A program made the position numbers and the translations under genes. Shown in pieces: positions 35,301 through 49,859 of a stretch of 63,979 nucleotides of DNA (positions are counted from its first letter, which is position 1; the number at the start of each line of letters is the position of its first letter). The notes under the pieces are model-generated. The model saw only the letters and a program-made list of their open reading frames with translations, was not told the origin of the DNA and ran no database searches. Origin of the DNA: Paramacrobiotus metropolitanus. Taxonomy: Eukaryota > Tardigrada > Eutardigrada > Parachela > Macrobiotidae. The DNA lies in assembly GCF_019649055.1 (NCBI RefSeq), contig NW_026570517.1, positions 1-63,979 on the forward strand, read 5' to 3'.

Positions 35301-38300
35301 GTGTCACATTTTCGCCATGTTGTCAGAACTCAATAACTACGTGGTGAAACTGCTCCAAAGTCTGCTTTTAAGGGTTATTCGATGCGCTGAGCACGAATCT
35401 GAGATCGGTTTGCAAAAAAATTTCACCAGAAAAGTTACTGTCAGACGTGTCACATTTTCGCCATGTTGTCAGAACTCAATAACTACGTGGTGAAACTGCT
35501 CCAAAGTCTGCTTTTAAGGGTTATTCGATGCGCTGAGCACGAATCCGAAATTGGTTTGCAAAAAAATTTCACCAGAAAAGTTACTGTCAGACGTGTCACA
35601 TTTTCGCCATGTTGTCAGAACTCAATAACTACGTGGTGAAACTGCTCCAAAGTCTGCTTTTAAGGGTTATTCGATGCGCTGAGCACGAATCTGAAATTGG
35701 TTTGCAAAAAAATTTCACCAGAAAAAGTTACTGTCAGACGTGTCACATTTTCGCCATGTTGTCAGAACTCAATAACTACGTGGTGAAACTGCTCCAAAGT
35801 CTGCTTTTAAGGGTTATTCGATGCGCTGAGCACGAATCTGAGATTCGGTTTGCAAAAAAATTTCACCAGAAAAGTTACTGTCAGACGTGTCACATTTTCG
35901 CCATGTTGTCAGAACTCAATAACTACGTGGTGAAACTGCTCCAAAGTCTGCTTTTAAGGGTTATTTGATGCGCTGAGCACGAATCTGAAATTGGTTTGCA
36001 AAAAAAATTTCACCAGAAAAAGTTACTGTCAGACGTGTCACATTTTCGCCATGTTGTCAGAACTCAATAACTACGTGGTGAAACTGCTCCAAAGTCTGCT
36101 TTTAAGGGTTATTCGATGCGCTGAGCACGAATCTGAAATTCGGTTTGCAAAAAAATTTCACCAGAAAAGTTACTGTCAGACGTGTCACATTTTCGCCATG
36201 TTGTCAGAACTCAATAACTACGTGGTGAAACTGCTCCAAAGTCTGCTTTTAAGGGTTATTCTGATGCGCTGAGCACGAATCTGAAATTGGTTTGCAAAAA
36301 AATTTCACCAGAAAAGTTACTGTCAGACGTGTCACATTTTCGCCATGTTGTCAGAACTCAATAACTGCGTGGTGAAACTGCTCCAAAGTCTGCTTTTAAG
36401 GGTTATTCGATGCGCTGAGCACGAATCTGAAATTGGTTTGCAAAAAAATTTCACCAGAAAAAGTTACTGTCAGACGTGTCACATTTTCGCCATGGTGTCA
36501 GAACTCAATAACTACGTGGTGAAACTGCTCCAAAGTCTGCTTTTAAGGGTTATTCGATGCGCTGAGCACGAATCTGAAATCGGTTTGCAAAAAAATTTCA
36601 CCAGAAAAGTTACTGTCAGACGTGTCACATTTTCGCCATGTTGTCAGAACTCAATAACTACGTGGTGAAACTGCTCCAAAGTCTGCTTTTAAGGGTTATT
36701 CGATGCGCTGAGCACGAATCTGAAATTGGTTTGCAAAAAAAATTTCACCAGAAAAGTTACTGTCAGACGTGTCACATTTTCGCCATGTTGTCAGAACTCA
36801 ATAACTACGTGGTGAAACTGCTCCAAAGTCTGCTTTTAAGGGTTATTCGATGCGCTGAGCACGAATCTTCGAAATCGGTTTGCAAAAAAATTTCACCAGA
36901 AAAAGTTATGGAAAACTTGTATTCACAGGCATTTTAGAACTCAATAACTACGTGGTGAAACTGCTCCAAAGTCTGCTTTTAAGGGTTATTCGATGCGCTG
37001 AGCACGAATCTGAGATCGGTTTGCAAAAAAAATTTCACCAGAAAAAGTTACTGTCAGACGTGTCACATTTTCGCCATGTTGTCAGAACTCAATAACTGCG
37101 TGGTGAAACTGCTCCAAAAGTCTGCTTTTAATAGGGTTATTCTGATGCGCTGAGCACGAATCTGAAATTGGTTTGCAAAAAAAATTCACCAGAAAAAGTT
37201 ACTGTCAGACGTGTCACATTTTCGCCATGTTGTCAGAACTCAATAACTACGTGGTGAAACTGCTCCAAAGTCTGCTTTTAAGGGTTATTCGATGCGCTGA
37301 GCACGAATCTGAAATTGGTTTGCAAAAAAAATTTCACCAGAAAAAGTTACTGTCAGACGTGTCACATTTTCGCCATGTTGTCAGAACTCAATAACTACGT
37401 GGTGAAACTGCTCCAAAGTCTGCTTTTAAGGGTTATTCGATGCGCTGAGCACGAATCTCGCGATCGGTTTGCAAAAAAATTTCACCAGAAAAGTTACTGT
37501 CAGACGTGTCACATTTTCGCCATGTTGTCAGAACTCAATAACTACGTGGTGAAACTGCTCCAAAGTCTGCTTTTAAGGGTTATTCGATGCGCTGAGCACG
37601 AATCTGAAATTGGTTTGCAAAAAAATTTCACCAGAAAAGTTACTGTCAGACGTGTCACATTTTCGCCATGTTGTCAGAACTCAATAACTACGTGGTGAAA
37701 CTGCTCCAAAGTCTGCTTTTAAGGGTTATTCGATGCGCTGAGCACGAATCTGAAAGTCGGTTTGCAAAAAAAATTTCAACGAAAAAAGTTATGGAAAACT
37801 TGCATTTTCACCGGAATTTTGAACTCAATAACTACGTGGTGAAACTGCTCCAAAGTCTGCTTTTAAGGGTTATTTGATGCGCTGAGCACGAATCTGAAGA
37901 TCGGTTTGCAAAAAAATTTCACCAGAAAAGTTACTGTCAGACGTGTCACATTTTCGCCATGTTGTCAGAACTCAATAACTACGTGGTGAAACTGCTCCAA
38001 AGTCTGCTTTTAAGGGTTATTCGATGCGCTGAGCACGAATCTGAGATCTGGTTTGCAAAAAAATTTCACCAGAAAAGTTACTGTCAGACGTGTCACATTT
38101 TCGCCATGTTGTCAGAACTCAATAACTACGTGGTGAAACTGCTCCAAAGTCTGCTTTTAAGGGTTATTCGATGCGCTGAGCACGAATCTGAAATTGGTTT
38201 GCAAAAAAAATTTCACCAGAAAAGTTACTGTCAGACGTGTCACATTTTCGCCATGTTGTCAGAACTCAATAACTACGTGGTGAAACTGCTCCAAAGTCTG

Positions 38301-41300
38301 CTTTTAAGGGTTATTCGATGCGCTGAGCACGAATCCGAAATTGGTTTGCAAAAAAATTTCACCAGAAAAGTTACTGTCAGACGTGTCACATTTTCGCCAT
38401 GTTGTCAGAACTCAATAACTACGTGGTGAAACTGCTCCAAAGTCTGCTTTTAAGGGTTATTTGATGCGCTGAGCACGAATCTGAAATTGGTTTGCAAAAA
38501 AATTTCACCAGAAAAAGTTACTGTCAGACGTGTCACATTTTCGCCATGTTGTCAGAACTCAATAACTACGTGGTGAAACTGCTCCAAAGTCTGCTTTTAA
38601 GGGTTATTTCGATGCGCTGAGCACGAATCCGAAATTGGTTTGCAAAAAAATTTCACCAGAAAAGTTACTGTCAGACGTGTCACATTTTCGCCATGTTGTC
38701 AGAACTCAATAACTACGTGGTGAAACTGCTCCAAAGTCTGCTTTTAAGGGTTATTCGATGCGCTGAGCACGAATTTAAAGTCGGTTTGCAAAAAAATTTC
38801 ACCGAAAAAAGTTATGGAAAACTTGCATTTTCACCGGAATTTTTGGATCTCAATAACAACGTGGTGCAACTGCTCAAAAGTCTGCTTTTAAGGGTTATTT
38901 GATGCGCTGAGCACGAATCTGAGATCGGTTTGCAAAAAAATTTCACCAGAAAAGTTACTGTCAGACGTGTCACATTTTCGCCATGTTGTCAGAACTCAAT
39001 AACTGCGTGGTGAAACTGCTCCAAAGTCTGCTTTTAAGGGTTATTCGATGCGCTGAGCACGAATCTGAGATCTGGTTTGCAAAAAAATTTCACCAGAAAA
39101 GTTACTGTCAGACGTGTCACATTTTCGCCATGTTGTCAGAACTCAATAACTACGTGGTGAAACTGCTCCAAAGTCTGCTTTTAAGGGTTATTTCTTGCGC
39201 TGAGCACGAATCCGAAATTGGTTTGCAAAAAAATTTCACCAGAAAAAGTTACTGTCAGACGTGTCACATTTTCGCCATGTTGTCAGAACTCAATAACTAC
39301 GTGGTGAAACTGCTCCAAAGTCTGCTTTTAAGGGTTATTCGATGCGCTGAGCACGAATTTAAAGTCGGTTTGCAAAAAACATTTCACCGAAAAAGTTATG
39401 GAAAACTTGCATTTTCACCGATTTTTGAACTCAATAACTACGTGGTGAAACTGCTCCAAAGTCTGCTTTTAAGGGTTATTTGATGCGCTGAGCACGAATC
39501 CGAAATTGGTTTGCAAAAAAATTTCACCAGAAAAGTTACTGTCAGACGTGTCACATTTTCGCCATGTTGTCAGAACTCAATAACTACGTGGTGAAACTGC
39601 TCCAAAGTCTGCTTTTAAGGGTTATTCGATGCGCTGAGCACGAATCCGAAATTGGTTTGCAAAAAAATTTCACCAGAAAAAGTTACTGTCAGACGTGTCA
39701 CATTTTCGCCATGTTGTCAGAACTCAATAACTACGTGGTGAAACTGCTCCAAAGTCTGCTTTTAAGGGTTATTCGATGCGCTGAGCACGAATTTCAAGTC
39801 GGTTTGCAAAAAAATTTCACCAGAAAAAGTTATGGAAAACTTGACTATTCACCGGCATTTTTAGAACTCAATAACTACGTGGTGAAACTGCTCCAAAGTC
39901 TGCTTTTAAGGGTTATTCGATGCGCTGAGCACGAATCTGAAATCGGTTTGCAAAAAAAATTTCACCAGAAAAGTTACTGTCAGACGTGTCACATTTTCGC
40001 CATGTTGTCAGAACTCAATAACTACGTGGTGAAACTGCTCCAAAGTCTGCTTTTAATAGTTATTCGATGCGCTGAGCACGAATCTGAAATTGGTTTGCAA
40101 AAAAATTTCACCAGAAAAGTTACTGTCAGACGTGTCACATTTTCGCCATGTTGTCAGAACTCAATAACTACGTGGTGAAACTGCTCCAAAGTCTGCTTTT
40201 AAGGGTTATTCGATGCGCTGAGCACGAATCTGAAATTGGTTTGCAAAAAAATTTCACCAGAAAAAGTTACTGTCAGACGTGTCACATTTTCGCCATGTTG
40301 TCAGAACTCAATAACTACGTGGTGAAACTGCTCCAAAGTCTGCTTTTAAGGGTTATTTCTATGCGCTGAGCACGAATCTGAGATCGGTTTGCAAAAAAAA
40401 TTTCACCAGAAAAAGTTACTGTCAGACGTGTCACATTTTCGCCATGTTGTCAGAACTCAATAACTACGTGGTGAAACTGCTCCAAAGTCTGCTTTTAAGG
40501 GTTATTTCTTGCGCTGAGCACGAATCTGAAATTGGTTTGCAAAAAAATTTCACCAGAAAAAGTTACTGTCAGACGTGTCACATTTTCGCCATGTTGTCAG
40601 AACTCAATAACTACGTGGTGAAACTGCTCCAAAGTCTGCTTTTAAGGGTTATTCGATGCGCTGAGCACGAATCTGAAAGTCGGTTTGCAAAAAAAATTTC
40701 AACGAAAAAGTTATGCAAACTTGCATTTTCACCGGAATTTTGAACTCAATAACTACGTGGTGAAACTGCTCCAAAGTCTGCTTTTAAGGGTTATTTGATG
40801 CGCTGAGCACGAATCTGAGATCGGTTTGCAAAAAAATTTCACCAGAAAAGTTACTGTCAGACGTGTCACATTTTCGCCATGTTGTCAGAACTCAATAACT
40901 ACGTGGTGAAACTGCTCCAAAGTCTGCTTTTAAGGGTTATTCGATGCGCTGAGCACGAATCTGAGATCGGTTTGCAAAAAAATTTCACCAGAAAAGTTAC
41001 TGTCAGACGTGTCACATTTTCGCCATGTTGTCAGAACTCAATAACTACGTGGTGAAACTGCTCCAAAGTCTGCTTTTAAGGGTTATTTCGATGCGCTGAG
41101 CACGAATCTCAAAGTCGGTTTGCAAAAAAATTTCACCAGAAAAAGTTATGGAAAACTTGACTATTCACCGGCATTTTTAGATCTCAATAACTACGTGGTG
41201 AAACTGCTCCAAAGTCTGCTTTTAAGGGTTATTTGATGCGCTGAGCACGAATCTGAAATCGGTTTGCAAAAAAAATTTCACCAGAAAAGGTTAATGTCAG

Positions 41301-44300
41301 ACGTGTCACATTTTCGCCATGTTGTCAGAACTCAATAACTACGTGGTGAAACTGCTCCAAAGTCTGCTTTTAAGGGTTATTCGATGCGCTGAGCACGAAT
41401 CCGAAATTGGTTTGCAAAAAAATTCACCAGAAAAAGTTACTGTCAGACGTGTCACATTTTCGCCATGTTGTCAGAACTCAATAACTACGTGGTGAAACTG
41501 CTCCAAAGTCTGCTTTTAAGGGTTATTTCTTGCGCTGAGCACGAATCTGAAATTGGTTTGCAAAAAAAATTTCCCCAGAAAAGTTACTGTCAGACGTGTC
41601 ACATTTTCGCCATGTTGTCAGAACTCAATAACTACGTGGTGAAACTGCTCCAAAGTCTGCTTTTAAGGGTTATTCGATGCGCTGAGCACGAATCTAAAGA
41701 TCTGGTTTGCAAAAAAATTTCAACGAAAAAGTTATGCAAACTTGCATTTTCACCGAATTTTGGAACTCAATAACTACGTGGTGAAACTGCTCCAAAGTCT
41801 GCTTTTAAGGGTTATTCGATGCGCTGAGCACGAATCTGAGATCGGTTTGCAAAAAAATTTCACCAGAAAAGTTACTGTCAGACGTGTCACATTTTCGCCA
41901 TGTTGTCAGAACTCAATAACTGCGTGGTGCAACTGCTCAAAAATCTGCTTTTAAGGGTTATTTGATGCGCTGAGCACGAATCTGAGATCGGTTTGCAAAA
42001 AAATTTCACCAGAAAAAGTTACTGTCAGACGTGTCACATTTTCGCCATGTTGTCAGAACTCAATAACTACGTGGTGAAACTGCTCCAAAGTCTGCTTTTA
42101 AGGGTTATTCGATGCGCTGAGCACGAATCTGAAAGTCGGTTTGCAAAAAAATTTCACCAGAAAAAGTTATGGAAAACTTGACATTCACCGGCATTTTAGA
42201 ACTCAATAACTACGTGGTGAAACTGCTCCAAAGTCTGCTTTTAAGGGTTATTTCGATGCGCTGAGCACGAATCTGAGATCGGTTTGCAAAAAAAATTTCA
42301 CCAGAAAAAGTTACTGTCAGACGTGTCACATTTTCGCCATGTTGTCAGAACTCAATAACTACGTGGTGAAACTGCTCCAAAGTCTGCTTTTAAGGGTTAT
42401 TCGATGCGCTGAGCACGAATCTGAAATTGGTTTGCAAAAAAATTTCACCAGAAAAGTTACTGTCAGACGTGTCACATTTTCGCCATGTTGTCAGAACTCA
42501 ATAACTACGTGGTGAAACTGCTCCAAAGTCTGCTTTTAAGGGTTATTCGATGCGCTGAGCACGAATCTGAGATCGGTTTGCAAAAAAATTTCACCAGAAA
42601 AGTTACTGTCAGACGTGTCACATTTTCGCCATGTTGTCAGAACTCAATAACTACGTGGTGAAACTGCTCCAAAGTCTGCTTTTAAGGGTTATTCGATGCG
42701 CTGAGCACGAATCTGAAATTGGTTTGCAAAAAAATTTCACCAGAAAAGTTACTGTCAGACGTGTCACATTTTCGCCATGTTGTCAGAACTCAATAACTAC
42801 GTGGTGAAACTGCTCCAAAGTCTGCTTTTAAGGGTTATTCGATGCGCTGAGCACGAATTTAAAGTCGGTTTGCAAAAAATTTCAACGAAAAAGTTATGCA
42901 AAACTTGCATTTTCACCGGAATTTTGGATCTCAATAACTACGTGGTGCAAACTGCTCCAAAAGTCTGCTTTTAAGGGTTATTTGATGCGCTGAGCACGAA
43001 TCTGAGATCGGTTTGCAAAAAAATTTCACCAGAAAAAGTTACGGTCAGACGTGACACATTTTCGCCATGTTGTCAGAACTCAATAACTACGTGGTGAAAC
43101 TGCTCCAAAGTCTGCTTTTAAGGGTTATTCGATGCGCTGAGCACGAATCTGAGATCGGTTTGCAAAAAAATTTCACCAGAAAAGTTACTGTCAGACGTGT
43201 CACATTTTCGCCATGTTGTCAGAACTCAATAACTACGTGGTGAAACTGCTCCAAAGTCTGCTTTTAAGGGTTATTTCTTGCGCTGAGCACGAATCCGAAA
43301 TTGGTTTGCAAAAAAAATTTCACCAGAAAAAGTTACTGTCAGACGTGTCACATTTTCGCCATGTTGTCAGAACTCAATAACTACGTGGTGAAACTGCTCC
43401 AAAGTCTGCTTTTAAGGGTTATTCGATGCGCTGAGCACGAATCTCAAAGTCGGTTTGCAAAAAAATTTCACCGAAAAAAGTTATGGAAACTTGACTATTC
43501 ACCGGCATTTTTAGATCTCAATAACTACGTGGTGAAACTGCTCCAAAAGTCTGCTTTTAAGGGTTATTCGATGCGCTGAGCACGAATCTGAAATTGGTTT
43601 GCAAAAAAAATTTCACCAGAAAAAGTTACTGTCAGACGTGTCACATTTTCGCCATGTTGTCAGAACTCAATAACTACGTGGTGAAACTGCTCCAAAGTCT
43701 GCTTTTAAGGGTTATTTCTTGCGCTGAGCACGAATCTGAAATTGGTTTGCAAAAAAATTTCACCAGAAAAGTTACTGTCAGACGTGTCACATTTTCGCCA
43801 TGTTGTCAGAACTCAATAACTACGTGGTGAAACTGCTCCAAAGTCTGCTTTTAAGGGTTATTCGATGCGCTGAGCACGAATCCGAAATTGGTTTGCAAAA
43901 AAAGTTCACCAGAAAAAGTTACTGTCAGACGTGTCACATTTTCGCCATGTTGTCAGAACTCAATAACTACGTGGTGAAACTGCTCCAAAGTCTGCTTTTA
44001 AGGGTTATTCGATGCGCTGAGCACGAATCTGCGATCGGTTTGCAAAAAAAATTTCACCAGAAAAAGTTACTGTCAGACGTGTCACATTTTCGCCATGTTG
44101 TCAGAACTCAATAACTACGTGGTGAAACTGCTCCAAAGTCTGCTTTTAAGGGTTATTCGATGCGCTGAGCACGAATCTAAAGTCGGTTTGCAAAAAAATT
44201 TCACCAGAAAAAGTTATGGAAAACTTGCATTACCGGCATTTTAGATCTCAATAACTACGTGGTGAAACTGCTCCAAAAGTCTGCTTTTAAGGGTTATTTG

Positions 44301-46767
44301 ATGCGCTGAGCACGAATCTGAGATCGGTTTGCAAAAAAATTTCACCAGAAAAGTTACTGTCAGACGTGTCACATTTTCGCCATGTTGTCAGAACTCAATA
44401 ACTACGTGGTGAAACTGCTCCAAAGTCTGCTTTTAATAGGGTTATTCGATGCGCTGAGCACGAATCTGAAATTGGTTTGCAAAAAAAATTTCACCAGAAA
44501 AAGTTACTGTCAGACGTGTCACATTTTCGCCATGTTGTCAGAACTCAATAACTACGTGGTGAAACTGCTCCAAAGTCTGCTTTTAAGGGTTATTCGTGCG
44601 CTGAGCACGAATCTGAAATTGGTTTGCAGAAAAAATTTCACCGAAAAAGTTACTGTCAGACGTGTCACATTTTCGCCATGTTGTCAGAACTCAATAACTA
44701 CGTGGTGAAACTGCTCCAAAGTCTGCTTTTAAGGGTTATTCGATGCGCTGAGCACGAATCTGAAATTGGTTTGCAAAAAAATTTCACCAGAAAAAGTTAC
44801 TGTCAGACGTGTCACATTTTCGCCATGTTGTCAGAACTCAATAACTACGTGGTGAAACTGCTCCAAAGTCTGCTTTTAAGGGTTATTCGATGCGCTGAGC
44901 ACGAATCTGAGATCGGTTTGCAAAAAAATTTCACCAGAAAAAGTTACTGTCAGACGTGTCACATTTTCGCCATGTTGTCAGAACTCAATAACTACGTGGT
45001 GAAACTGCTCCAAAGTCTGCTTTTAAGGGTTATTCGATGCGCTGAGCACGAATCTGAAATTGGTTTGCAAAAAAATTTCACCAGAAAAAGTTACTGTCAG
45101 ACGTGTCACATTTTCGCCATGTTGTCAGAACTCAATAACTACGTGGTGAAACTGCTCCAAAGTCTGCTTTTAAGGGTTATTCGATGCGCTGAGCACGAAT
45201 CTGAAAGATCGGTTTGCAAAAAAATTTCAACGAAAAAGTTATGGAAAACTTGCATTTTCACCGGAATTTTGAACTCAATAACTACGTGGTGAAACTGCTC
45301 CAAAGTCTGCTTTTAAGGGTTATTCGATGCGCTGAGCACGAATCTGAGATCGGTTTGCAAAAAAAATTTCACCAGAAAAAGTTACTGTCAGACGTGTCAC
45401 ATTTTCGCCATGTTGTCAGAACTCAATAACTACGTGGTGAAACTGCTCCAAAGTCTGCTTTTAAGGGTTATTCGATGCGCTGAGCACGAATCTGAAATTG
45501 GTTTGCAAAAAAATTTCACCAGAAAAAGTTACTGTCAGACGTGTCACATTTTCGCCATGTTGTCAGAACTCAATAACTACGTGGTGAAACTGCTCCAAAG
45601 TCTGCTTTTAAGGGTTATTCGATGCGCTGAGCACGAATCTGCGATCGGTTTGCAAAAAAATTTCACCAGAAAAAGTTACTGTCAGACGTGTCACATTTTC
45701 GCCATGTTGTCAGAACTCAATAACTACGTGGTGAAACTGCTCCAAAGTCTGCTTTTAAGGGTTATTTCTTGCGCTGAGCACGAATCTGAAATTGGTTTGC
45801 AAAAAAAATTTCACCAGAAAAAGTTACTGTCAGACGTGTCACATTTTCGCCATGTTGTCAGAACTCAATAACTACGTGGTGAAACTGCTCCAAAGTCTGC
45901 TTTTAAGGGTTATTCGATGCGCTGAGCACGAATTTAAAGTCGGTTTGCAAAAAAAATTTCACCAGAAAAAGTTATGCAAAACTTGCATTTTCGCCATGTT
46001 GTGAACTCAATAACTACGTGGTGAAACTGCTCCAAAAGTCTGCTTTTAAGGGTTATTTGATGCGCTGAGCACGAATCTGAGATCGGTTTGCAAAAAAATT
46101 TCACCAGAAAAAGTTACTGTCAGACGTGTCACATTTTCGCCATGTTGTCAGAACTCAATAACTACGTGGTGAAACTGCTCCAAAGTCTGCTTTTAAGGGT
46201 TATTCTGATGCGCTGAGCACGAATCTGAGATCCGGTTTGCAAAAAAAATTTCACCAGAAAAAGTTACTGTCAGACGTGTCACATTTTCGCCATGTTGTCA
46301 GAACTCAATAACTACGTGGTGAAACTGCTCCAAAGTCTGCTTTTAAAGGTTATTCGATGCGCTGAGCACGAATCTGAAATTGGTTTGCAAAAAAAATTTC
46401 CCCAGAAAAAGTTACTGTCAGACGTGTCACATTTTCGCCATGTTGTCAGAACTCAATAACTACGTGGTGAAACTGCTCCAAAGTCTGCTTTTAAGGGTTA
46501 CTTGATGCGCTGAGCACGAATCTGAAATCGGTTTGCAAAAAAAATTTCACCAGAAAAAGTTACTGTCAGACGTGTCACATTTTCGCCATGTTGTCAGAAC
46601 TCAATAACTACGTGGTGAAACTGCTCCAAAGTCTGCTTTTAAGGGTTATTCGATGCGCTGAGCACGAATCCGAAATTGGTTTGCAAAAAAAATTCACCAG
46701 AAAAAGTTACTGTCAGACGTGTCACATTTTCGCCATGTTGTCAGAACTCAATAACTACGTGGTGAAA

Positions 46768-49700
46768 CGGCTCCAAAGTCTGCTTTTAAGAGTTATTCGA
46801 TGCGCTGAGCACGAATCTGCGATCGGTTTGCAAAAAAATTTCACCAGAAAAGTTACTGTCAGACGTGTCACATTTTCGCCATGTTGTCAGAACTCAATAA
46901 CTACGTGGTGAAACTGCTCCAAAGTCTGCTTTTAAGGGTTATTTCTTGCGCTGAGCACGAATCTGAAATTGGTTTGCAAAAAAAATTTAACCAGAAAAAG
47001 TTACTGTCAGACGTGTCACATTTTCGCCATGTTGTCAGAACTCAATAACTACGTGGTGAAACTGCTCCAAAGTCTGCTTTTAAGGGTTATTCGATGCGCT
47101 GAGCACGAATTTAAAGTCGGTTTGCAAAAAAAATTTCAACGAAAAAGTTATGGAAAACTTGCATTTTCACCGGAATTTTTGGATCTCAATAACAACGTGG
47201 TGCAACTGCTCAAAAAGTCTGCTTTTAAGGGTTATTTGATGCGCTGAGCACGAATCTGAGATCGGTTTGCAAAAAAATTTCACCAGAAAAAGTTACTGTC
47301 AGACGTGTCACATTTTCGCCATGTTGTCAGAACTCAATAACTACGTGGTGAAACTGCTCCAAAGTCTGCTTTTAAGGGTTATTCGATGCGCTGAGCACGA
47401 ATCCGAAATTGGTTTGCAAAAAAAATTCACCAGAAAAAGTTACTGTCAGACGTGTCACATTTTCGCCATGTTGTCAGAACTCAATAACTACGTGGTGAAA
47501 CGGCTCCAAAGTCTGCTTTTAAGAGTTATTCGATGCGCTGAGCACGAGTCTGCGATCGGTTTGCAAAAAAAATTTCACCAGAAAAAGTTACTGTCAGACG
47601 TGTCACATTTTCGCCATGTTGTCAGAACTCAATAACTACGTGGTGAAACTGCTCCAAAGTCTGCTTTTAAGGGTTATTTCTTGCGCTGAGCACGGATCTG
47701 AAATTGGTTTGCAAAAAAAATTTAACCAGAAAAAGTTACTGTCAGACGTGTCACATTTTCGCCATGTTGTCAGAACTCAATAACTACGTGGTGAAACTGC
47801 TCCAAAGTCTGCTTTTAAGGGTTATTCGATGCGCTGAGCACGAATTTAAAGTCGGTTTGCAAAAAAAATTTCAACGAAAAAAGTTATGCAAAACTTGCAT
47901 TTTCACCGGAATTTTTGGATCTCAATAACAACGTGGTGCAACTGCTCAAAAATCTGCTTTTAAGGGTTATTTGATGCGCTGAGCACGAATCTGAGATCGG
48001 TTTGCAAAAAAATTTCACCAGAAAAAGTTACTGTCAGACGTGTCACATTTTCGCCATGTTGTCAGAACTCAATAACTGCGTGGTGAAACTGCTCCAAAGT
48101 CTGCTTTTAAGGGTTATTCGATGCGCTGAGCACGAATCTGAGATCCGGTTTGAAAAAAATTTCACCAGAAAAAGTTACTGTCAGGCGTGTCACATTTTCG
48201 GCATGTTGTCAGAACTCAATAACTACGTGGTGAAACTGCTCCAAAGTCTGCTTTTAAGGGTTATTTCTTGCGCTGAGCACGAATCCGAAATTGGTTTGCA
48301 AAAAAAATTCACCAGAAAAAGTTACTGTCAGGCGTGTCACATTTTCGCCATGTTGTCAGAACTCAATAACCGCGTGGTGAAACTGCTCCAAAGTCTGCTT
48401 TTAAAGGTTATTCGATGCGCTGAGCACGAATTTCAAGTCGGTTTGCAGAAAAAATTTCACCGAAAAAAGTTATGGAAAACTTGACTATTCACCGGCATTT
48501 TTAGATCTCAATAACTACGTGGTGTAACTGCTCAAAAGTCTGCTTTTAATAGTTATTCGATGCGCTGAGCACGAATCTGAAATTGGTTTGCAAAAAAAAT
48601 TTCACCAGAAAAAGTTACTGTCAGACGTGTCACATTTTCGCCATGTTGTCAGAACTCAATAACTACGTGGTGAAACTGCTCCAAAGTCTGCTTTTAAGGG
48701 TTATTTCTTGCGCTGAGCACGAATCTGAAATTGGTTTGCAAAAAAAATTTCCCCAGAAAAAGTTACTGTCAGACGTGTCACATTTTCGCCATGTTGTCAG
48801 AACTCAATAACTACGTGGTGAAACTGCTCCAAAGTCTGCTTTTAAGGGTTACTCGATGCGCTGAGCACGAATCCGAAATTGGTTTGCAAAAAAATTCACC
48901 AGAAAAAGTTACTGTCAGACGTGTCACATTTTCGCCATGTTGTCAGAACTCAATAACTACGTGGTGAAACGGCTCCAAAGTCTGCTTTTAAGAGTTATTC
49001 GATGCGCTGAGCACGAGTCTGCGATCGGTTTGCAAAAAAAATTTCACCAGAAAAAGTTACTGTCAGACGTGTCACATTTTCGCCATGTTGTCAGAACTCA
49101 ATAACTACGTGGTGAAACTGCTCCAAAGTCTGCTTTTAAGGGTTATTCGATGCGCTGAGCACGAATTTAAAGTCGGTTTGCAGAAAAAATTTCACCGAAA
49201 AAAGTTATGGAAAACTTGACTATTCACCGGCATTTTTAGATCTCAATAACTACGTGGTGTAACTGCTCAAAAGTCTGCTTTTAAGGGTTACTTGATGCGC
49301 TGAGCACGAATCTGAGATCGGTTTGCAAAAAAATTTCACCAGAAAAAGTTACTGTCAGACGTGTCACATTTTCGCCATGTTGTCAGAACTCAATAACTGC
49401 GTGGTGAAACTGCTCCAAAGTCTGCTTTTAATAGTTATTCGATGCGCTGAGCACGAATCTGAAATTGGTTTGCAAAAAAAATTTCACCAGAAAAAGTTAC
49501 TGTCAGACGTGTCACATTTTCGGTATGTTGTCAGAACTCAATAACTACGTGGTGAAACTGCTCAAAAGTCTGCTTTTAAGGGTTATTTCTTGCGCTGAGC
49601 ACGAATCTGAAATTGGTTTGCAAAAAAAATTTCACCAGAAAAAGTTACTGTCAGACGTGTCACATTTTCGCCATGTTGTCAGAACTCAATAACTACGTGG

Positions 49701-49859
49701 TGAAACTGCTCCAAAGTCTGCTTTTAAGGGTTATTCGATGCGCTGAGCACGAATCCGAAATTGGTTTGCAAAAAAAATTCACCAGAAAAAGTTACTGTCA
49801 GACGTGTCACATTTTCGCCATGTTGTCAGAACTCAATAACTACGTGGTGAAACGGCTCC
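46768..49859 (+). repeat. Higher-order repeat zone in sat1
   Basis: A rare combination (CGGCTCC with TTAAGAGTTATTCG and TCTGCGATCGG) recurs at 46768, 47501, 48970 and 49853. The offsets are 733, 1469 and 883 bases, close to 5, 10 and 6 monomers. Other rare types keep a similar order between these marks: TTATTTCTTGCGCTG, the AATTTAACC type and the divergent sub-type. So this right-hand part is built from multi-monomer blocks. Confidence 0.65.
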
